DNA of 64,000 nt from Entophlyctis helioformis (GCA_025526915.1 JAHLKH010000097.1:32936-96935), one strand, 5' to 3'; counted from the stretch's first letter, positions 33,636-44,791 are shown. Numbers and translations: made by a program. The notes: generated from the sequence alone by a model not told the origin.

Positions 33636-36600
33636 CTAAAGCAGCAACAGTTGGTCACCAACCCTTAACAAAAGATAATCATGAAAGGCTTGATCCTTCT
33701 TGTCACCCTTCATGCCTTGGAAGACATCTGGCAGAAGAGTCTCGATGGCGCCAATCAACTTCTTGAATGTATTGTTGCCGCCGAATAGATGAGAAACGCC
33801 TCCAGAAAACAGGACCGATCTCTGTTGAATGCAGCAATAATCAGTACATGCACACACCGCCGGGCATTGATGGCATGAATCACTTACGTTCGCGCCATCC
33901 TCCTCCAAACAGTACAACCCAGGAGAAGATTGACGGAGGCTCATTGTGAGTGCGATGTGGTAAGGTTCGGCCATATTGTGCTTTCCAAAGTCGAAACCAG
34001 ATGACTTGAAGCCAAGACAAGTTGCATTTGATGGCGGATAGCTCTGTGCCAATCAAAATTGGATGGCCAAGTCAGAAATCCTGTCTTGAATGTTGTCATT
34101 CAGCACGTGCAAGAAAGAAAGCACCACAATACCTGTTCCCAATTCTTGACTTGAATGAGGATTGCCGAGAATTTGTTTTCTTTGGGCAGGAAAACGGGGA
34201 TTACCAGATCGACATTGTCCTGTCCGCGCTTGCATGCAATTGCCGCACAGCATTGAATGCCGCTTGAAGCAATTGCACTGTTATCTGGTGTGTACCAAAA
34301 GTGATTGAAAAACACTAGGCCACTTCGCAGCTCCTTGTCTTTAACCGCCTCTTCGAGAGTGATTTCTTCTCTTTGTTTTTCGGTGGCTAACAGAAGTATC
34401 TGTCAGCCACAAGGCTAATGCAGGTTATGATAATGCAGTCACTTACCACGTTTGCTATCTTTCCAAAAACACGGCTTCTGCGTTTCACCGAAGAGGGCCT
34501 TCAGGAAACAAATGACCGTTACGGGCATGGTCAAGACACAGCTTGGAGACGTTGAACAGGTTGCCTTCGTCATCGAGAGAAGCAGCAACACGCGTGCGAC
34601 AAGCTCTCCGCGATCGCCGGTGCCCATGAAGCCACTTTTCACCGACGCGAATAAAATCTCGACGAGTCGAACCCATCGCGAAAGGTCGAGCTCGCCGGCT
34701 TTACTCCAGACCAGGTTGACTCTTGAAAATTTCAGGGCCGTTAACGCAGCTCGGCAAAAACCGGATCCGACGGGTAGGTCACGGTCATTCGATCACGATC
34801 TGGCGAAACGTTGGCGCAGATCGCCATGAACCGAGCAGTGAGGTCCGACGTTTTCTGGACGTTGGTGCCAATAATGTCCGCGGCGAAAAGAGTCGCGGCA
34901 GCTGCCTGATACGCCGGCTTGGTGTTGGCGTGAGAATTCGAGTTCAGAATCCGAGGTAAGTCACGACCCGAGCAACAGAGTTTGGCGACGGCAACTTGCA
35001 TAAGAGCTCTGATGCTCTCCAGATCAGAAAGACTTGGCCAAACTGGGCGACCCAACTGACGCAAAGATCCCCAGATCTTGCTCTCCAAAATGTTCGAGTT
35101 GATGACGGATTCGATTTCGAATTCGATTTCCGGCTCGGTGTCTCGTGTGAGGGCGTTCTGCAGAAGATGATCGATGCGTTCGAACGACATGCCGAGGGCA
35201 TTAATATCAAAGAATCGAAGATCCCAAAAGGGGTTGAAGAGCTGATCGGCATCCATGCCACGCAAAGAGTTCGGGGCAGCAAGCGGCTGGTTGGGCACAA
35301 AGTCTGTAATCTTCGTGTTCGTGTCCGTGAGGATGATCATGACGCCATTGTCAGTATACCGAGGAAGACTGCCGGCTATCTCGCGCAACCGATCAAGATT
35401 GGTTGCATGTTTCTTGACAATCGGACCATTGTCCTTCTCCAGGTCAGGGCCAGTATCCATGCCAGTATCTGTTGCTGCAACGTGCTCCATATGGGTGGTG
35501 TTCGAGCGGCGGGTACCAAGGAGATGGGAGGCCTCATCAAATGCAAAGATCAGCCCGGTTTTGGGGTTCGTCACTTTGGTTTTGGTGTTCGTCTCATTTC
35601 TTGCACAAAGGATTTCCCGAAGCTTGTCCATCTCTTCCTTGAGAATTCTTGACGCAAAGATTGAACGGAAGGACTGTGACATGTGCGAGTCTGCATCAGG
35701 GCATAAAATCAGTGAGCACAATCGTGGGAGCAACAGAATATGAGTGTTCAGGCCGATTCAAGCCAAGCATAATAATACCTGCTGACGAACTGGCATTGCT
35801 AGACTCCTGAAAAGAAAAGTGCCCCAAGGCGATGTTAGACACTATTAAAAACATCCCGAGTATTCGCCTTGTCTACCTTTTGTTTAGCGGACGGTCTTTT
35901 TGAAGGCGTTGGGGATATCTTTGGAAAGTCGGGGTTTGACTGTTCGGCAATGGCCATCTTGGCTTTGACATTATTCCAGAACTCCAACTGCGTATCTGGA
36001 TCAAGCTGTCTCCTGATCCATTCAGCAGGACTCATGTTCTCGTCGTTTTTAAGTTCGGATGTCAAGTGTCGAATGCAACCAACTAGGTACCATAGAGCCC
36101 AAGACGTAAACATGTTTGGGTCTTGTGGGATCGAGTCCGTGATACCACTGCGAAGTGGGAAAGCCTTCTCACTTTTGCCTCGTAGGCAGGCAAGGAAGAC
36201 AAAGCGATCACGTCCGACATGTGCGACCAAGCGGCTCTTGCCAGTCGAGCTTGCCTGAAGTATGGTGCCGATAGGTGCAATGAAATTACGGCTATCATGC
36301 CATGTTGCGGTAATAAGGTCGACGTATTTGCAGAAGGACTCGACGGTTCCACAGGGATCACGGAATTCAGCGTGGAAGCCATCAATGACTGTTTGGTCAA
36401 CTGTAGGCGGTGACTGCTGGGTTTGCGAAGCATGGGAGCTCGGTGAACTTGCTCTGACAGACTGCTGTTGCTCCTTGAGGAGATCGGCTTCCGCTTGGTC
36501 TGCTCGGGCCACGGCTTCGTCCCTGGCTATCCTCATTGCTTCCAACTTTTGCAACAACACTGCCACAGTCTCCTGAAGAGTAATTTGGATCGGTAGAGTC

Positions 36601-36689
36601 GGTTAGTATTGCTTAGGGCATGGCACTGACTGAGAACCTGCACTTACAGGGTCCTCCACTGCTGGTTTCGATGATTCTGGATGCGACAT
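33636..36689 (-). CDS. Crinkler/RHS-type P-loop NTPase with nuclease-like C-terminus, copy A (frame-broken)
   Basis: Reverse-strand exons: 36689-36648, 36572-35877, 35803-35776, 35690 to about 34447, then two or three short exons to about 33636. The first part is a short coiled coil, then FRDPCGTVESFC and a Walker A-like LQASSTGKSRL; the next exon has Walker B LIFAFDEASHLL and then NSLRGMDADQLFNPFWDL. The C-terminal exon has FFNHFWYTP, VDLVIPVFLP and ILIQVKNWEQ, a PD-(D/E)XK-like core in which Q replaces the acidic residue before VK. NTPase plus such a nuclease-like domain is the architecture of Crinkler/RHS-type proteins of oomycetes, fungi and trypanosomatids. No LFLAK-type header or signal peptide is seen. 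Compared with copy B one base is missing near 34743, which stops the frame 330 codons into the main exon. Confidence 0.72.
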
Positions 36690-36957
36690 AGCGTTGCCGA
36701 GTTCGTCTTGGGGTTGTGTGAACTGTTTAGAGGAAAAGAAAAATGCGATTTGACAAAAACAATTCTTGCCAATTTGTTGTAGACGTTGCCATTGCAGCGA
36801 TTTGACACAATGTACATTGCAGAAGATGGGCGTGCATGTCTTCCTTGTTGGAAAGCAATGAAAGGTTTGGATGAGTCTCGGCTGGCCTGCTACCTTTCTA
36901 GGCTAGTTTATTCCAAATGCTCGCATAGCACAGTGATGGCATAGGCTCGTTGGCAAA
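36690..36957. other. Junction between the two duplicated units, AT-richer spacer
   Basis: About 270 bp holding the promoter of copy A on its left and the edge of unit B on its right. It is visibly richer in A/T than the window average. No coding signal or terminal inverted repeat was found. Confidence 0.55.
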
Positions 36958-37870
36958 TCCCACAGGTACCCTTACCCTACAGCGCGCCGTTTGTGTGCCC
37001 AGAGCTCAGACCGGATCACCGCAAGTGACACTGGCAGCACGTCTGCTGAACCCGCCAGCTTCGAGTTTCCGCATCTGCTCCGCATTGAATGCTTCGCCCC
37101 ACGTCCCGCCAAGGACCAGCCCCCACATCAAGTTTACCACGTCAGAAACAATATGTACAAGATCGCCGCGTATCTGTGGATGTCCCACATTCTCGTGCGT
37201 TGCAATGGCGCGCGCTGCTGCGAACCGTGCGTCCAAGCCACGCTGCCCGTGCGCTGTGCGGATAGCCACGATCCGCTCCTCTGTGCACTCGAGCGCAAAG
37301 TGCGCAATCTCCAGCGTGCTTCCCAGATCCTCGTCGAACATGATGCAACATGAACCGTCGCCAAACGGGTGGGCTGGGTCGAGCAGGTTGGCGTTGATGG
37401 CGCGGCGAGCCGTGTAGATGCCGCCCACACGAGAGAGCATCAGGAACCGTGCACCTTCCGAGCGTCGCGGGTCAAAGACCGGGTCTCGTATGATATTGGC
37501 TGTCTTGTGCATCTGGAACGCAGTGTTGATGGAGGCCGTGTCGCACTTGCTGGCAGACTTGAGCGTGACAGCCAAGCCGTGTGCCTTGAGGCGGGGCTTG
37601 CTGTCCGGGTCGCCGTCGGGCAGGTCGGGCGTGGCCATGTACTTGTTGTAGAGTTGGATCGAGCGGCGTGTCCAGTACCAGTGGCGATACTATTTATGGA
37701 GATGTCGGGCGATATCACAGGTTGCATGTGGCACACGACGACCAGTTGCATTTGTTCAGGCACAAAAGGCTTTGAAATCATCCATTGCTGCTTGTGCAAA
37801 GTGATGTTTAATGATAAAACTCCTTGCTGTTATGCCGTCTTCTTGCTTCGCTTCGACTTGCGATCGCCCT
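36958..37870. repeat. Right copy of near-identical block 1 (pair at 32641-33552)
   Basis: Direct-orientation partner of the left block. Both copies end at the same point, after which the sequences differ until a second near-identical block resumes (about 38055-38275 and 38400-39110 here, about 33690-33890 and 34030-34740 in unit A). Confidence 0.93.
37006..37638 (-). CDS. Unrecognised 210-codon companion ORF, copy B
   Basis: Paralogue of the ORF at 32689-33321 with the same length, start (MATPDLPDGDPDSKPRLKAH) and open upstream extension. Changes seen by eye include Ser to Pro after IIRD, Thr to Ala and Ala to Ser around RFLML, Phe to Leu in the EIAHF(A)-ECTEE part, and a different end (RRAASVTCGDPV against GLAASVYLGDPV). 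Several of the nucleotide differences are silent and several are not, so selection cannot be judged from two copies. It lies about 390 bp downstream of NTPase-nuclease copy B, on the same strand, the same relation as in unit A. Confidence 0.5.
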   Translation of the reverse strand: MATPDLPDGDPDSKPRLKAHGLAVTLKSASKCDTASINTAFQMHKTANIIRDPVFDPRRSEGARFLMLSRVGGIYTARRAINANLLDPAHPFGDGSCCIMFDEDLGSTLEIAHFALECTEERIVAIRTAHGQRGLDARFAAARAIATHENVGHPQIRGDLVHIVSDVVNLMWGLVLGGTWGEAFNAEQMRKLEAGGFSRRAASVTCGDPV

Positions 37871-38027
37871 CATCCTCGGCCTTTCTTCGTTTCTGAACAA
37901 TGCTCTCACTCGCCAACGAAGATTCTGAAATGATTGCCTCCTGATTCACCAAGTTCTAAAATGGCAATGGCAATCATACTCAGCATTCCATAAACATTGC
38001 AAACATCTAACAGTTGAGCATTTGCAA

Positions 38028-40941
38028 TCAATAAGTTACCTCCAACATGAGATATTTGAGATAATCTTCGCTCTTGCTACTCTTCATGCCTTGGAAGACA
38101 TCTGGCAGAAGAGTCTCGATGGCGCCAATCAACTTCTTGAATGTATCGTTGCCGCCGAATAGATGAGAAATGCCTCCAGAAAACAGGACCGATCTCTGGT
38201 AAACGCAGCAATAATCAGTACATGCACACACCGCCGGGCATTGATGGCATGAATCACTTACGTTCGTGTTATCCTGATTCAAAACGTACAACCCAGGAGA
38301 AGATTGACGGAGGCTCATGGTTAGAGCAACATGAGGAGGCTCGACTTCGTCATTTGTAAATTTAAAGTCCGACTGCCGAAACCCAAGATCGCATGAGCTC
38401 TGAGGCGGATAGCTCTGTGCCAATTAAAATTGGAAGGCCAAGTCAGAAATCCTGTCTTGAATGTTGTCATTCAGCACGTGCAAGGAAGAAAGCACCACAA
38501 TACCTGTTCCCAATTCTTGACTTGAATGAGGATTGCCGAGAATTTGTTTTCTTTGGGCAGGAAAACGGGGATTACCAGATCGACATTGTCCTGTCCGCGC
38601 TTGCATGCAATTGCCGCACAGCGTTGAAGGCCGTTCTCAGCAATTGACACTATTGTTGCAGGTGTGTACCAAAAGTGATTGAAAAACACTAGGCCACTTC
38701 GCAGCTCCTTGTCTTTAACCGCCTCTTCGAGAGTGATTTCTTCTCTTTGTTTTTCGGTGGCTAACAGAAGTATCTGTCAGCCACAAGGCTAATGCAGGTT
38801 ATGATAATGCAGTCACTTACCACGTTTGCTATCTTTCCAAAAACACGGCTTCTGCGTTTCACCGAAGAGAGCCTTCAGGAAACAAATGACCGTTACGGGC
38901 ATGGTCAAGACACAGCTTGGAGACGTTGACCAGGTTGCCTTTGTCATCGAGAGAAGCAGCAACACGCGTGCGACAAGCTCTCCGCGATCGCCGGTGCCCA
39001 TGAAGCCACTTTTCACCGACGCGAATAAAATCTCGACGAGTCGAACCCATCGCGAAAGGTCGAGCTCGCCGGCTTTACTCCAGACCAGGTTCGACTTGTT
39101 GACATATCTAAGGCCTGTCAACGCAGCTTCGGCGAAAACCGGATCTGATGGGTAGATGACGGTCATTCGATCACGAAGTGGCGAAACGTTGGCGCAGATC
39201 GCCATGAACCGAGCAGTGAGGTCCGACGTCTGCTGAACGTCGGAGCCGATAATGTCCGCGGCGAAAAGCGTTGCTGCGGCTGCCTGATACGCCGGTTTGT
39301 TGTTGTCGTGCTTAGCCGAGTTCAGAATGCGCGACCAATCACGATCCGAGCAACAGAGTTTGGCGACGGCAACTTTCATAAGGTCCTGGAAATTTCCGGG
39401 CTCGGAAAGACTTGGCCAAACTGGGCGACCCAACTGACGTAAAGATTCCCAGATCTTGCGATGAAGGTCGCTGGAGTTCACCATCAACTCGACAGGCAAA
39501 GTGCTGGTGGCATTCCGGATGAGCTGATCGACACGTTCGAACGACGGATTGGCGGCGTTCACGTCCCAAAAGCAAAGTTTCCAGAATGGTTGAACGATGT
39601 TTCCTATTTCGACGCCGCGTAGCGAGTTTACACTTGCCGGGGCTTCTACTGGGAGCAAGTTGGTAATTGCCATGTTGGTGTCCGTGAAAACAACCATGAC
39701 GCCATTATTGGAGCATCTGGGAAGGCAGCCTGCCACTTCACGAAGCCGGTCGAGGTTGGTCGTGACATGGCCAGTGGTGTTTGGTTGATCGACGAGCCGC
39801 GAAGCCTCGTCGAATGCAAAGATCAGACGGGCCTTTTGGGGGTCGCCTCTCTTTTTAAGCGCCTTTTGAAACCCGATCATTGCCACAGTGAGCTGTTCGC
39901 ATCCACTTCGACGGCGTGGTTTAGATGAAGTGTATGATGCCATATCTAAAAGGCATTCAGGGTCAGCACTTGTTCCATCGTTACAATGAAAGAAATTCAA
40001 GCCAAAACAGATGTACCTGCAGGCTCGCATGTTTTTGAACTGAGAGGCCCAGTACCATGACCGGAGCTCAATCTGGCACTCGGCTCAGCCATTGCAATGG
40101 GATTGTCCGCTTTCGTCACATGAATTTTCGGCTTGGTGGTTGTCGGCGAAATCGTCTGAAACCGGTCGGCGTTCTTGAACTGTTCCATCCTGGCCTGGAT
40201 CGCATCCCAGAAGGTTGCTTCTTCTTGCATTTCCATCCATTTGGCCGGCGTCATATCTAGGTCGTTGCGAAGCACATCCGTCAAGTATTCAATGCTGACG
40301 ACCAAGAATCCCAACGCCCATGAAGTGAACTCTGTTGGGTTGCCAGGGATCGTGTCTGCGATCTTGCTGCGAGGCGGATACGCAATCTCGCTATTTTCGC
40401 GGAGGCACACGAAGAAAACAAAGCGTTCGCGGCCGACTTGCGTGATGAGGCGGCTCTTGCCAGTCGAGCTCGCTTGCAGGATCGTTCCGGTCGGCGCAAT
40501 GAAATCTCCACCACACTTCCAGTCGTCGACGATCATGTCGGCGTAGTTGCAGAATGCCTTCAATGTGCCATTCGGATCGCGGAATTCGGCTTTGAAGCCC
40601 TCGACAACTGACGGCTTCAGTCCACTCAAGCTCATCGATGATTTCCCACGAGCGACTTGGCCATCGGCGTCTCCGTGCGCTGGCGTATCAGAGATAGCAA
40701 GCTGTTGCAGCTTCAGTTGCTTCCTTTGCTTTCGGGCCTGTTTCCTGTCGTCGAGCTGCCTTCTTAACTCTGCAAGCTCCTTTTTCCTTTCGTCGAGCTC
40801 CTTTTCGCTGTCTTCGAGCGCCTTCTTCATAGCAGCCAATGCCTGCTCACGAGCCAAGGTAAGACGTGGTCAGGGGGAAGCACTCGGCGAGGGGGGTCAG
40901 GTTGTTCCCACCTGGTTTTCGGCCGACGCATTGACCTTCAT
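38028..40941 (-). CDS. Crinkler/RHS-type P-loop NTPase with nuclease-like C-terminus, copy B
   Basis: Starts at ATG 40941 (MKVNASAENQ), then a GT-AG intron (acceptor GAGCAG) into a strongly charged coiled coil (about 60 residues, many KK/EE/RR), FRDPNGTLKAFC and the Walker A-like LQASSTGKSRL. The second large exon has Walker B LIFAFDEASRLV, NSLRGVEIGNIVQPFWKL, LRQLGRPVWPSLSE, TLFAADIIGSDVQQTSDLTA and stays open through the point where copy A is broken. The C-terminal exons repeat FFNHFWYTP, VDLVIPVFLP, ILIQVKNWEQ and RSVLFSGGISHLFGG. Predicted to be an ATP-driven nuclease-like protein of Crinkler/RHS type; in other organisms such proteins are secreted effectors or nuclear proteins, but no secretion signal is visible here. 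Ends with EVTY at 38028. Confidence 0.75.
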
Positions 40942-41318
40942 GATTGTTGTTGGAAAATGAGGAAGAAAATTTTGCCAGTTCTCATACCATTACTCCTGGT
41001 AGAATCCTTCTGATTGGTCAATCCTGGTGGAATATTCCTGATTGGTTGATCTAGAGATCTCACGCACGATGCAGACACTGCGCGATGCGAGCACAGTAAC
41101 GCGCCGTACAGGCAACAACACCACCACTTCCAGCACACCTCCAAGACTGCCGGCCACAAACCACGAGAAGCGTGGCAGAATCCTCATTTCTACCAAGTAT
41201 CACTCAACAAAGGATGAGTCTGTGTCCGACCAAAGGAGACATCAACCTGCATTCAGCTGCAAGTGCTGATATGAATTTTATTGACTTTGTTGGCCTGGTA
41301 ATGATCAGATGCCTGCAG
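40942..41318. other. Intergenic region right of the island
   Basis: About 375 bp with the promoter of copy B. A duplicated phrase (GATTGGT..ATC.TGGTGGAAT / GATTGGTTGATC) occurs near 41010-41050. No gene seen. Confidence 0.5.
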
Positions 41319-42917
41319 TCAGTGCCGTTCGTACTGATCTCGTTGAGATGGCTGATACTGCGAATACTGCCCGTCTTCATTGCCCTGCTGATTGCCGTAG
41401 TTGAACTGTCCAGGATTGTATCTTGCTTGGTTGTGTTGATCGGCTTGCATTGATCCGTCCTCAAGCTGGTTGGACGTGTAATATGGCATTTGCGGCTGGA
41501 AATTGCCATTGGGCAGTGTGTGTGTGTATGCGCCTTGTTCAGTCTGGGTGTAGGACCAATTGTACGGCTGTGAAATTGGCTGTTGGTGCATTTCTGCAGT
41601 TGTGTGGTACTGCAAGCGAGAATCTTGCACCAGAGGCGCTGCTGCGACTGCCGATGATTGTGGAAATGATGCATATGGCGCATGGCGCGTCGGCCTTGGC
41701 AACGGAGACGCCTTTGGAGAAGGATGCTGTGTTTCGCGTTTTTGGCCACCACCATCATGCGACGATTGGCCGCCATTGTGTGATGTCGATGTGGCAAGAA
41801 TATCCAGATGCTCGTCGGATGTGGTGAACATGATTATGCGCTTGCGGACAGGAGTCGATGCCAGCTTTGCGACATGAAACGCGACATACGCAGTTACGCC
41901 AACGCCGACCATAGCTGCTATAATGCCAGCAATTGTACCGACAGGTGCTCCATCGCTTGCAGTGCCTTGCCCAAGGTTGCCTGTTGTGTTCTGGCGGCCG
42001 CCTGGAGAAATCCTTCCAGGCTGTTGGCTAGGAATTGGTACTGGGACGGGAACCAACGTTTGGTCATTGGTCTGCACCGGGGACGGGCTGGTGTCGAGCA
42101 ATCCGAGAGACGATGAAGATGATGCCATGGTTGTGGAAGAGATTGCAGTTGGTGCGTCTGTTGTCTGTGTCGACTGTGTTGGAAAAAGGCTTGTCTCTGA
42201 TGTTGACGATAAAACAGCGTCGCTCGTCGTCCAAGATGCCTGTTGGGCTGAACTTGTGGTCGTGATTGGTGGGATAGTGGTGGTGGCGGTGGTGGCGGTG
42301 GTGGCGGTTGGCACCACGCCTGTCATGTCAATCAGGGTGCAGGTTGGATCGCCAATAAAGAGTGCATCGACTGCGTTTGCCGGATTCTGCTCCAACAGCC
42401 CCGCTAGATCCAGCAACGTGAATGGCGTTGCTTCGAGTGTGCCAGCGCACACATCTCGGAGCGAAAACAATGCTTGCGACAGGCGCTGTCCTTGAACAGG
42501 AGCTGCGATTATTTCGAGAAATACCATCCTCGTCTGGCCGTCCACAGCACGCGAGCCAGCAGCGCCTCCAGGACACAAGGTGCCAGAATATGCACCCCAG
42601 TTGGCCACTTGGATGGTGCTTCCAGCAAGCCCAGTCAAGTTGTCGGTTGCAGGCGCACCGCCAAACACGGCCCAGACACAATTGATGGAGAGCGTTGCGT
42701 TGTAGTACTGTGCATTTCCGGTGTCGTCCACCTCCCGACCGTGTGAAAGAATGGTTGCGAGTACGGTCAGATCTGCGCTTCTTGCAAGGCATTCGACGCT
42801 TGGGGGCTCTGCGCCTGATGAGCTCGTGGAGCATTCAGGACGGCTTGGCACTGGCACAGCAGCGCTCGCCCAAGAAACACAAAGGGACCAGACTGCAACA
42901 ACAAACACGCGCCGCAT
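41319..42917 (-). CDS. Secreted/type I membrane mucin-like surface protein
   Basis: A 532-codon intronless reverse-strand frame. Residues 1-19 (MRRVFVVAVWSLCVSWASA) are a signal peptide. An ectodomain of about 190 residues follows with several cysteines and N-glycosylation sites (for example YYNATLSINC); its start, SADLTVLATILSHGREVDD, faintly recalls OB/NTR folds. Then comes a Ser/Thr-rich stalk with TTATTATTTIPP-like runs, a helix GTIAGIIAAMVGVGVTAYVA, a basic stop-transfer KLASTPVRKR and a 150-residue Gln/Tyr/Pro/Asn-rich cytoplasmic tail ending QYSQYQPSQRDQYERH. I do not recognise a named family. The layout suggests a cell-surface sensor or adhesin-like protein of a fungus. Confidence 0.8.
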   Translation of the reverse strand: MRRVFVVAVWSLCVSWASAAVPVPSRPECSTSSSGAEPPSVECLARSADLTVLATILSHGREVDDTGNAQYYNATLSINCVWAVFGGAPATDNLTGLAGSTIQVANWGAYSGTLCPGGAAGSRAVDGQTRMVFLEIIAAPVQGQRLSQALFSLRDVCAGTLEATPFTLLDLAGLLEQNPANAVDALFIGDPTCTLIDMTGVVPTATTATTATTTIPPITTTSSAQQASWTTSDAVLSSTSETSLFPTQSTQTTDAPTAISSTTMASSSSSLGLLDTSPSPVQTNDQTLVPVPVPIPSQQPGRISPGGRQNTTGNLGQGTASDGAPVGTIAGIIAAMVGVGVTAYVAFHVAKLASTPVRKRIIMFTTSDEHLDILATSTSHNGGQSSHDGGGQKRETQHPSPKASPLPRPTRHAPYASFPQSSAVAAAPLVQDSRLQYHTTAEMHQQPISQPYNWSYTQTEQGAYTHTLPNGNFQPQMPYYTSNQLEDGSMQADQHNQARYNPGQFNYGNQQGNEDGQYSQYQPSQRDQYERH

Positions 42918-43264
42918 TTACAATTGCTGGCAACAAACCATTGTCCAAGTGGCACAGTTGATGACCCTTTGTGGCCGTGCTCTGATTGGCCCGCCATGGT
43001 GGCCTTGACGACCATTCGTGAGCAACCCCGTTGCAACAAGTAGAGCATGGCAATGGCCCAGACGCGTCGTGGCATGCGCAGATCCATGCACTTTCGGCAT
43101 CGTTGCTGAGTCGGGGGTTCCTTCCGACTGATCTAACGGGCCACTAGGCAGTCTTGGTTGATGAGGTGGCATGGTGGTTCGAGATGTGCGTGACCCACTG
43201 ACCGTTCATGTTGGCTTCTGGCTCGAACCGGCAATGCAACGGGTTCGCTGGCCGAGAGATTCAT
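42918..43264. other. Intergenic region, no gene seen
   Basis: About 350 bp between the surface-protein start and the end of PNG1. It should hold the promoter of the surface protein. Confidence 0.5.
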
Positions 43265-44791
43265 TCATGTGGCTTTGTTGCCATCTTCTCCGCGTGCCTT
43301 GCGCCACTCGGCTGCTCCTGACTGACGGGCCGGTAAGCCTTGGAGAGTCTCAGAAGGGGCTGCCGCCGTGCCATGCAACTCCGTTTGCTCGTCCAGATCA
43401 CGGCGCGCAAGCTCCAGATTCATGTCCTCGGACAACAACGCTCGTCGCAAGTTGGTCATATCAGCCAGAGCCTGTGCATCAACATTGCTCAGCTTCATAG
43501 GCTCTTTGAGGGCTCCAAAATGCAATGATGTTAGACAGACTAACCTTGGCCAGCCGATCCTCATCGGCCAGAGTGCGTCGTGTCAACACATCTGCATAGT
43601 TGGCAGTGTATCTGCGTGTGACATCGACAACATCATGAACGCCAATGGCGATCACGTACGCCAGCTTCTTGCCCCACCCCTTTTCATAGACATGCGGCGT
43701 GTCGAGCGCGGTCTCGCCCTCGCACGAATCTGCATGCACTGAGGATCGATTGTCCACAATATGGCCGTCAGCAATCCACATGCATCGGCCCCAGAGACTA
43801 AAGCATCCCCCACCCCATCGCTTCTCTTGATCGCTGTAGATTTCAGTCCAGACATGGTCGGTAGAGTCAAAGATGTAGCGAGCCTCAAACCCCATTGTCT
43901 TGCACAGCAGGCAAAAGACATTGGCCCACTCTCCACATCGCCCACGTCGCGTCTGCAGTAGCTTTGCTGGATCGCTGCAGCATACAGAGGGGATCAGCAA
44001 CTGCATGGAGTTAACCAGAATGGTGACAACTGACTTGTATCGAGGAAAGCGTGTTTGCTGGCTGCATGTTTGGCACGTATACAGCTCAACCACAGATGCG
44101 CCATGCCGGCGATCTTCGGGCGACGGGGCTGTGGCACCGACACACACAGTCGCTCCCTGTACAGGATGTGATGCTGCTTAGTCACCGTCAAATGCAGGCC
44201 GTTATAGACATCAAGTTGACCTGCCTGGCAGTGATCGCACGGGGGCTGGTTCACCCACTTGAAAAACTAGACAAACAGCACATGCACCAAGGGGCATCTG
44301 GTAAGTCGAACGCCAGGATATTGAATGCTCTATGAATTGCCCGTACATCGTTCTTGAACCACTTCATAAGGCTGCGAACGAGCTGATCGTGAAATCGGCT
44401 CGTGGGATCCAGCTTTTGGCGCTGATGGGCCTCTTCATGGAGGGCATCCAGCGGAATCACTTCTCGAGCCAGATCCTGAAGGTCGATGCTCTCGTACTGA
44501 AGGACTGCCTCTGCATGCGTGGCGATTCTGTGCACAACAACAAGAGGAAAGTAAGGAGCTCGGTGTGGTTGCGTTCATGCCACCAGGATCATGCCTCGCA
44601 TACGTCTTCAGGAGTCGCTGCTCGTCAGCACGCTCAACGACACTGCGAGCCATAGCGGTACCCTGGCTCGGTGGTGTGGCGCTCAAGTGGGCCAAGGCAG
44701 CGGCAAGCTGAGCAGCCATGGCTGATGTGTTTGGTGCTGCAGAGCTGGCAGCAGATGGAGCGGCAGCAGCTAGTTGGCGTCTGAACGCCAT
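43265..44791 (-). CDS. PNG1: PNG1, cytosolic peptide:N-glycanase
   Basis: Several exons on the reverse strand. The first (from ATG 44791) is an Ala-rich head. The next reads AVLQYESIDLQDLAREVIPL and LVRSLMKWFKNDV, then NQPPCDHC, CQTCSQQTRFPRYKS (the two CxxC zinc pairs), RRGRCGEWANVFCLLCKTMG with the catalytic Cys, FDSTDHVWTEIYS with the His, then a heavily Cys/Trp-containing stretch with the acidic site, and YEKGWGKKLAYVIAIG, DVVDVTRRYTANYADVLTRR. This is the transglutaminase-like core of Png1, which strips N-glycans from misfolded proteins leaving the ER. The C-terminal exon (about 43510-43265) is a short charged tail. Exon phases around 44520-44590 and the segment around 43750 do not close perfectly, so one or two indels are possible. 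Confidence 0.85.

Noticed and set aside
32641..40941. The duplicated island as a transposon or LTR element
   Set aside because: No reverse transcriptase, integrase or transposase motif, no terminal inverted repeats and no LTR-like ends were found; block ends lack an obvious target-site duplication.
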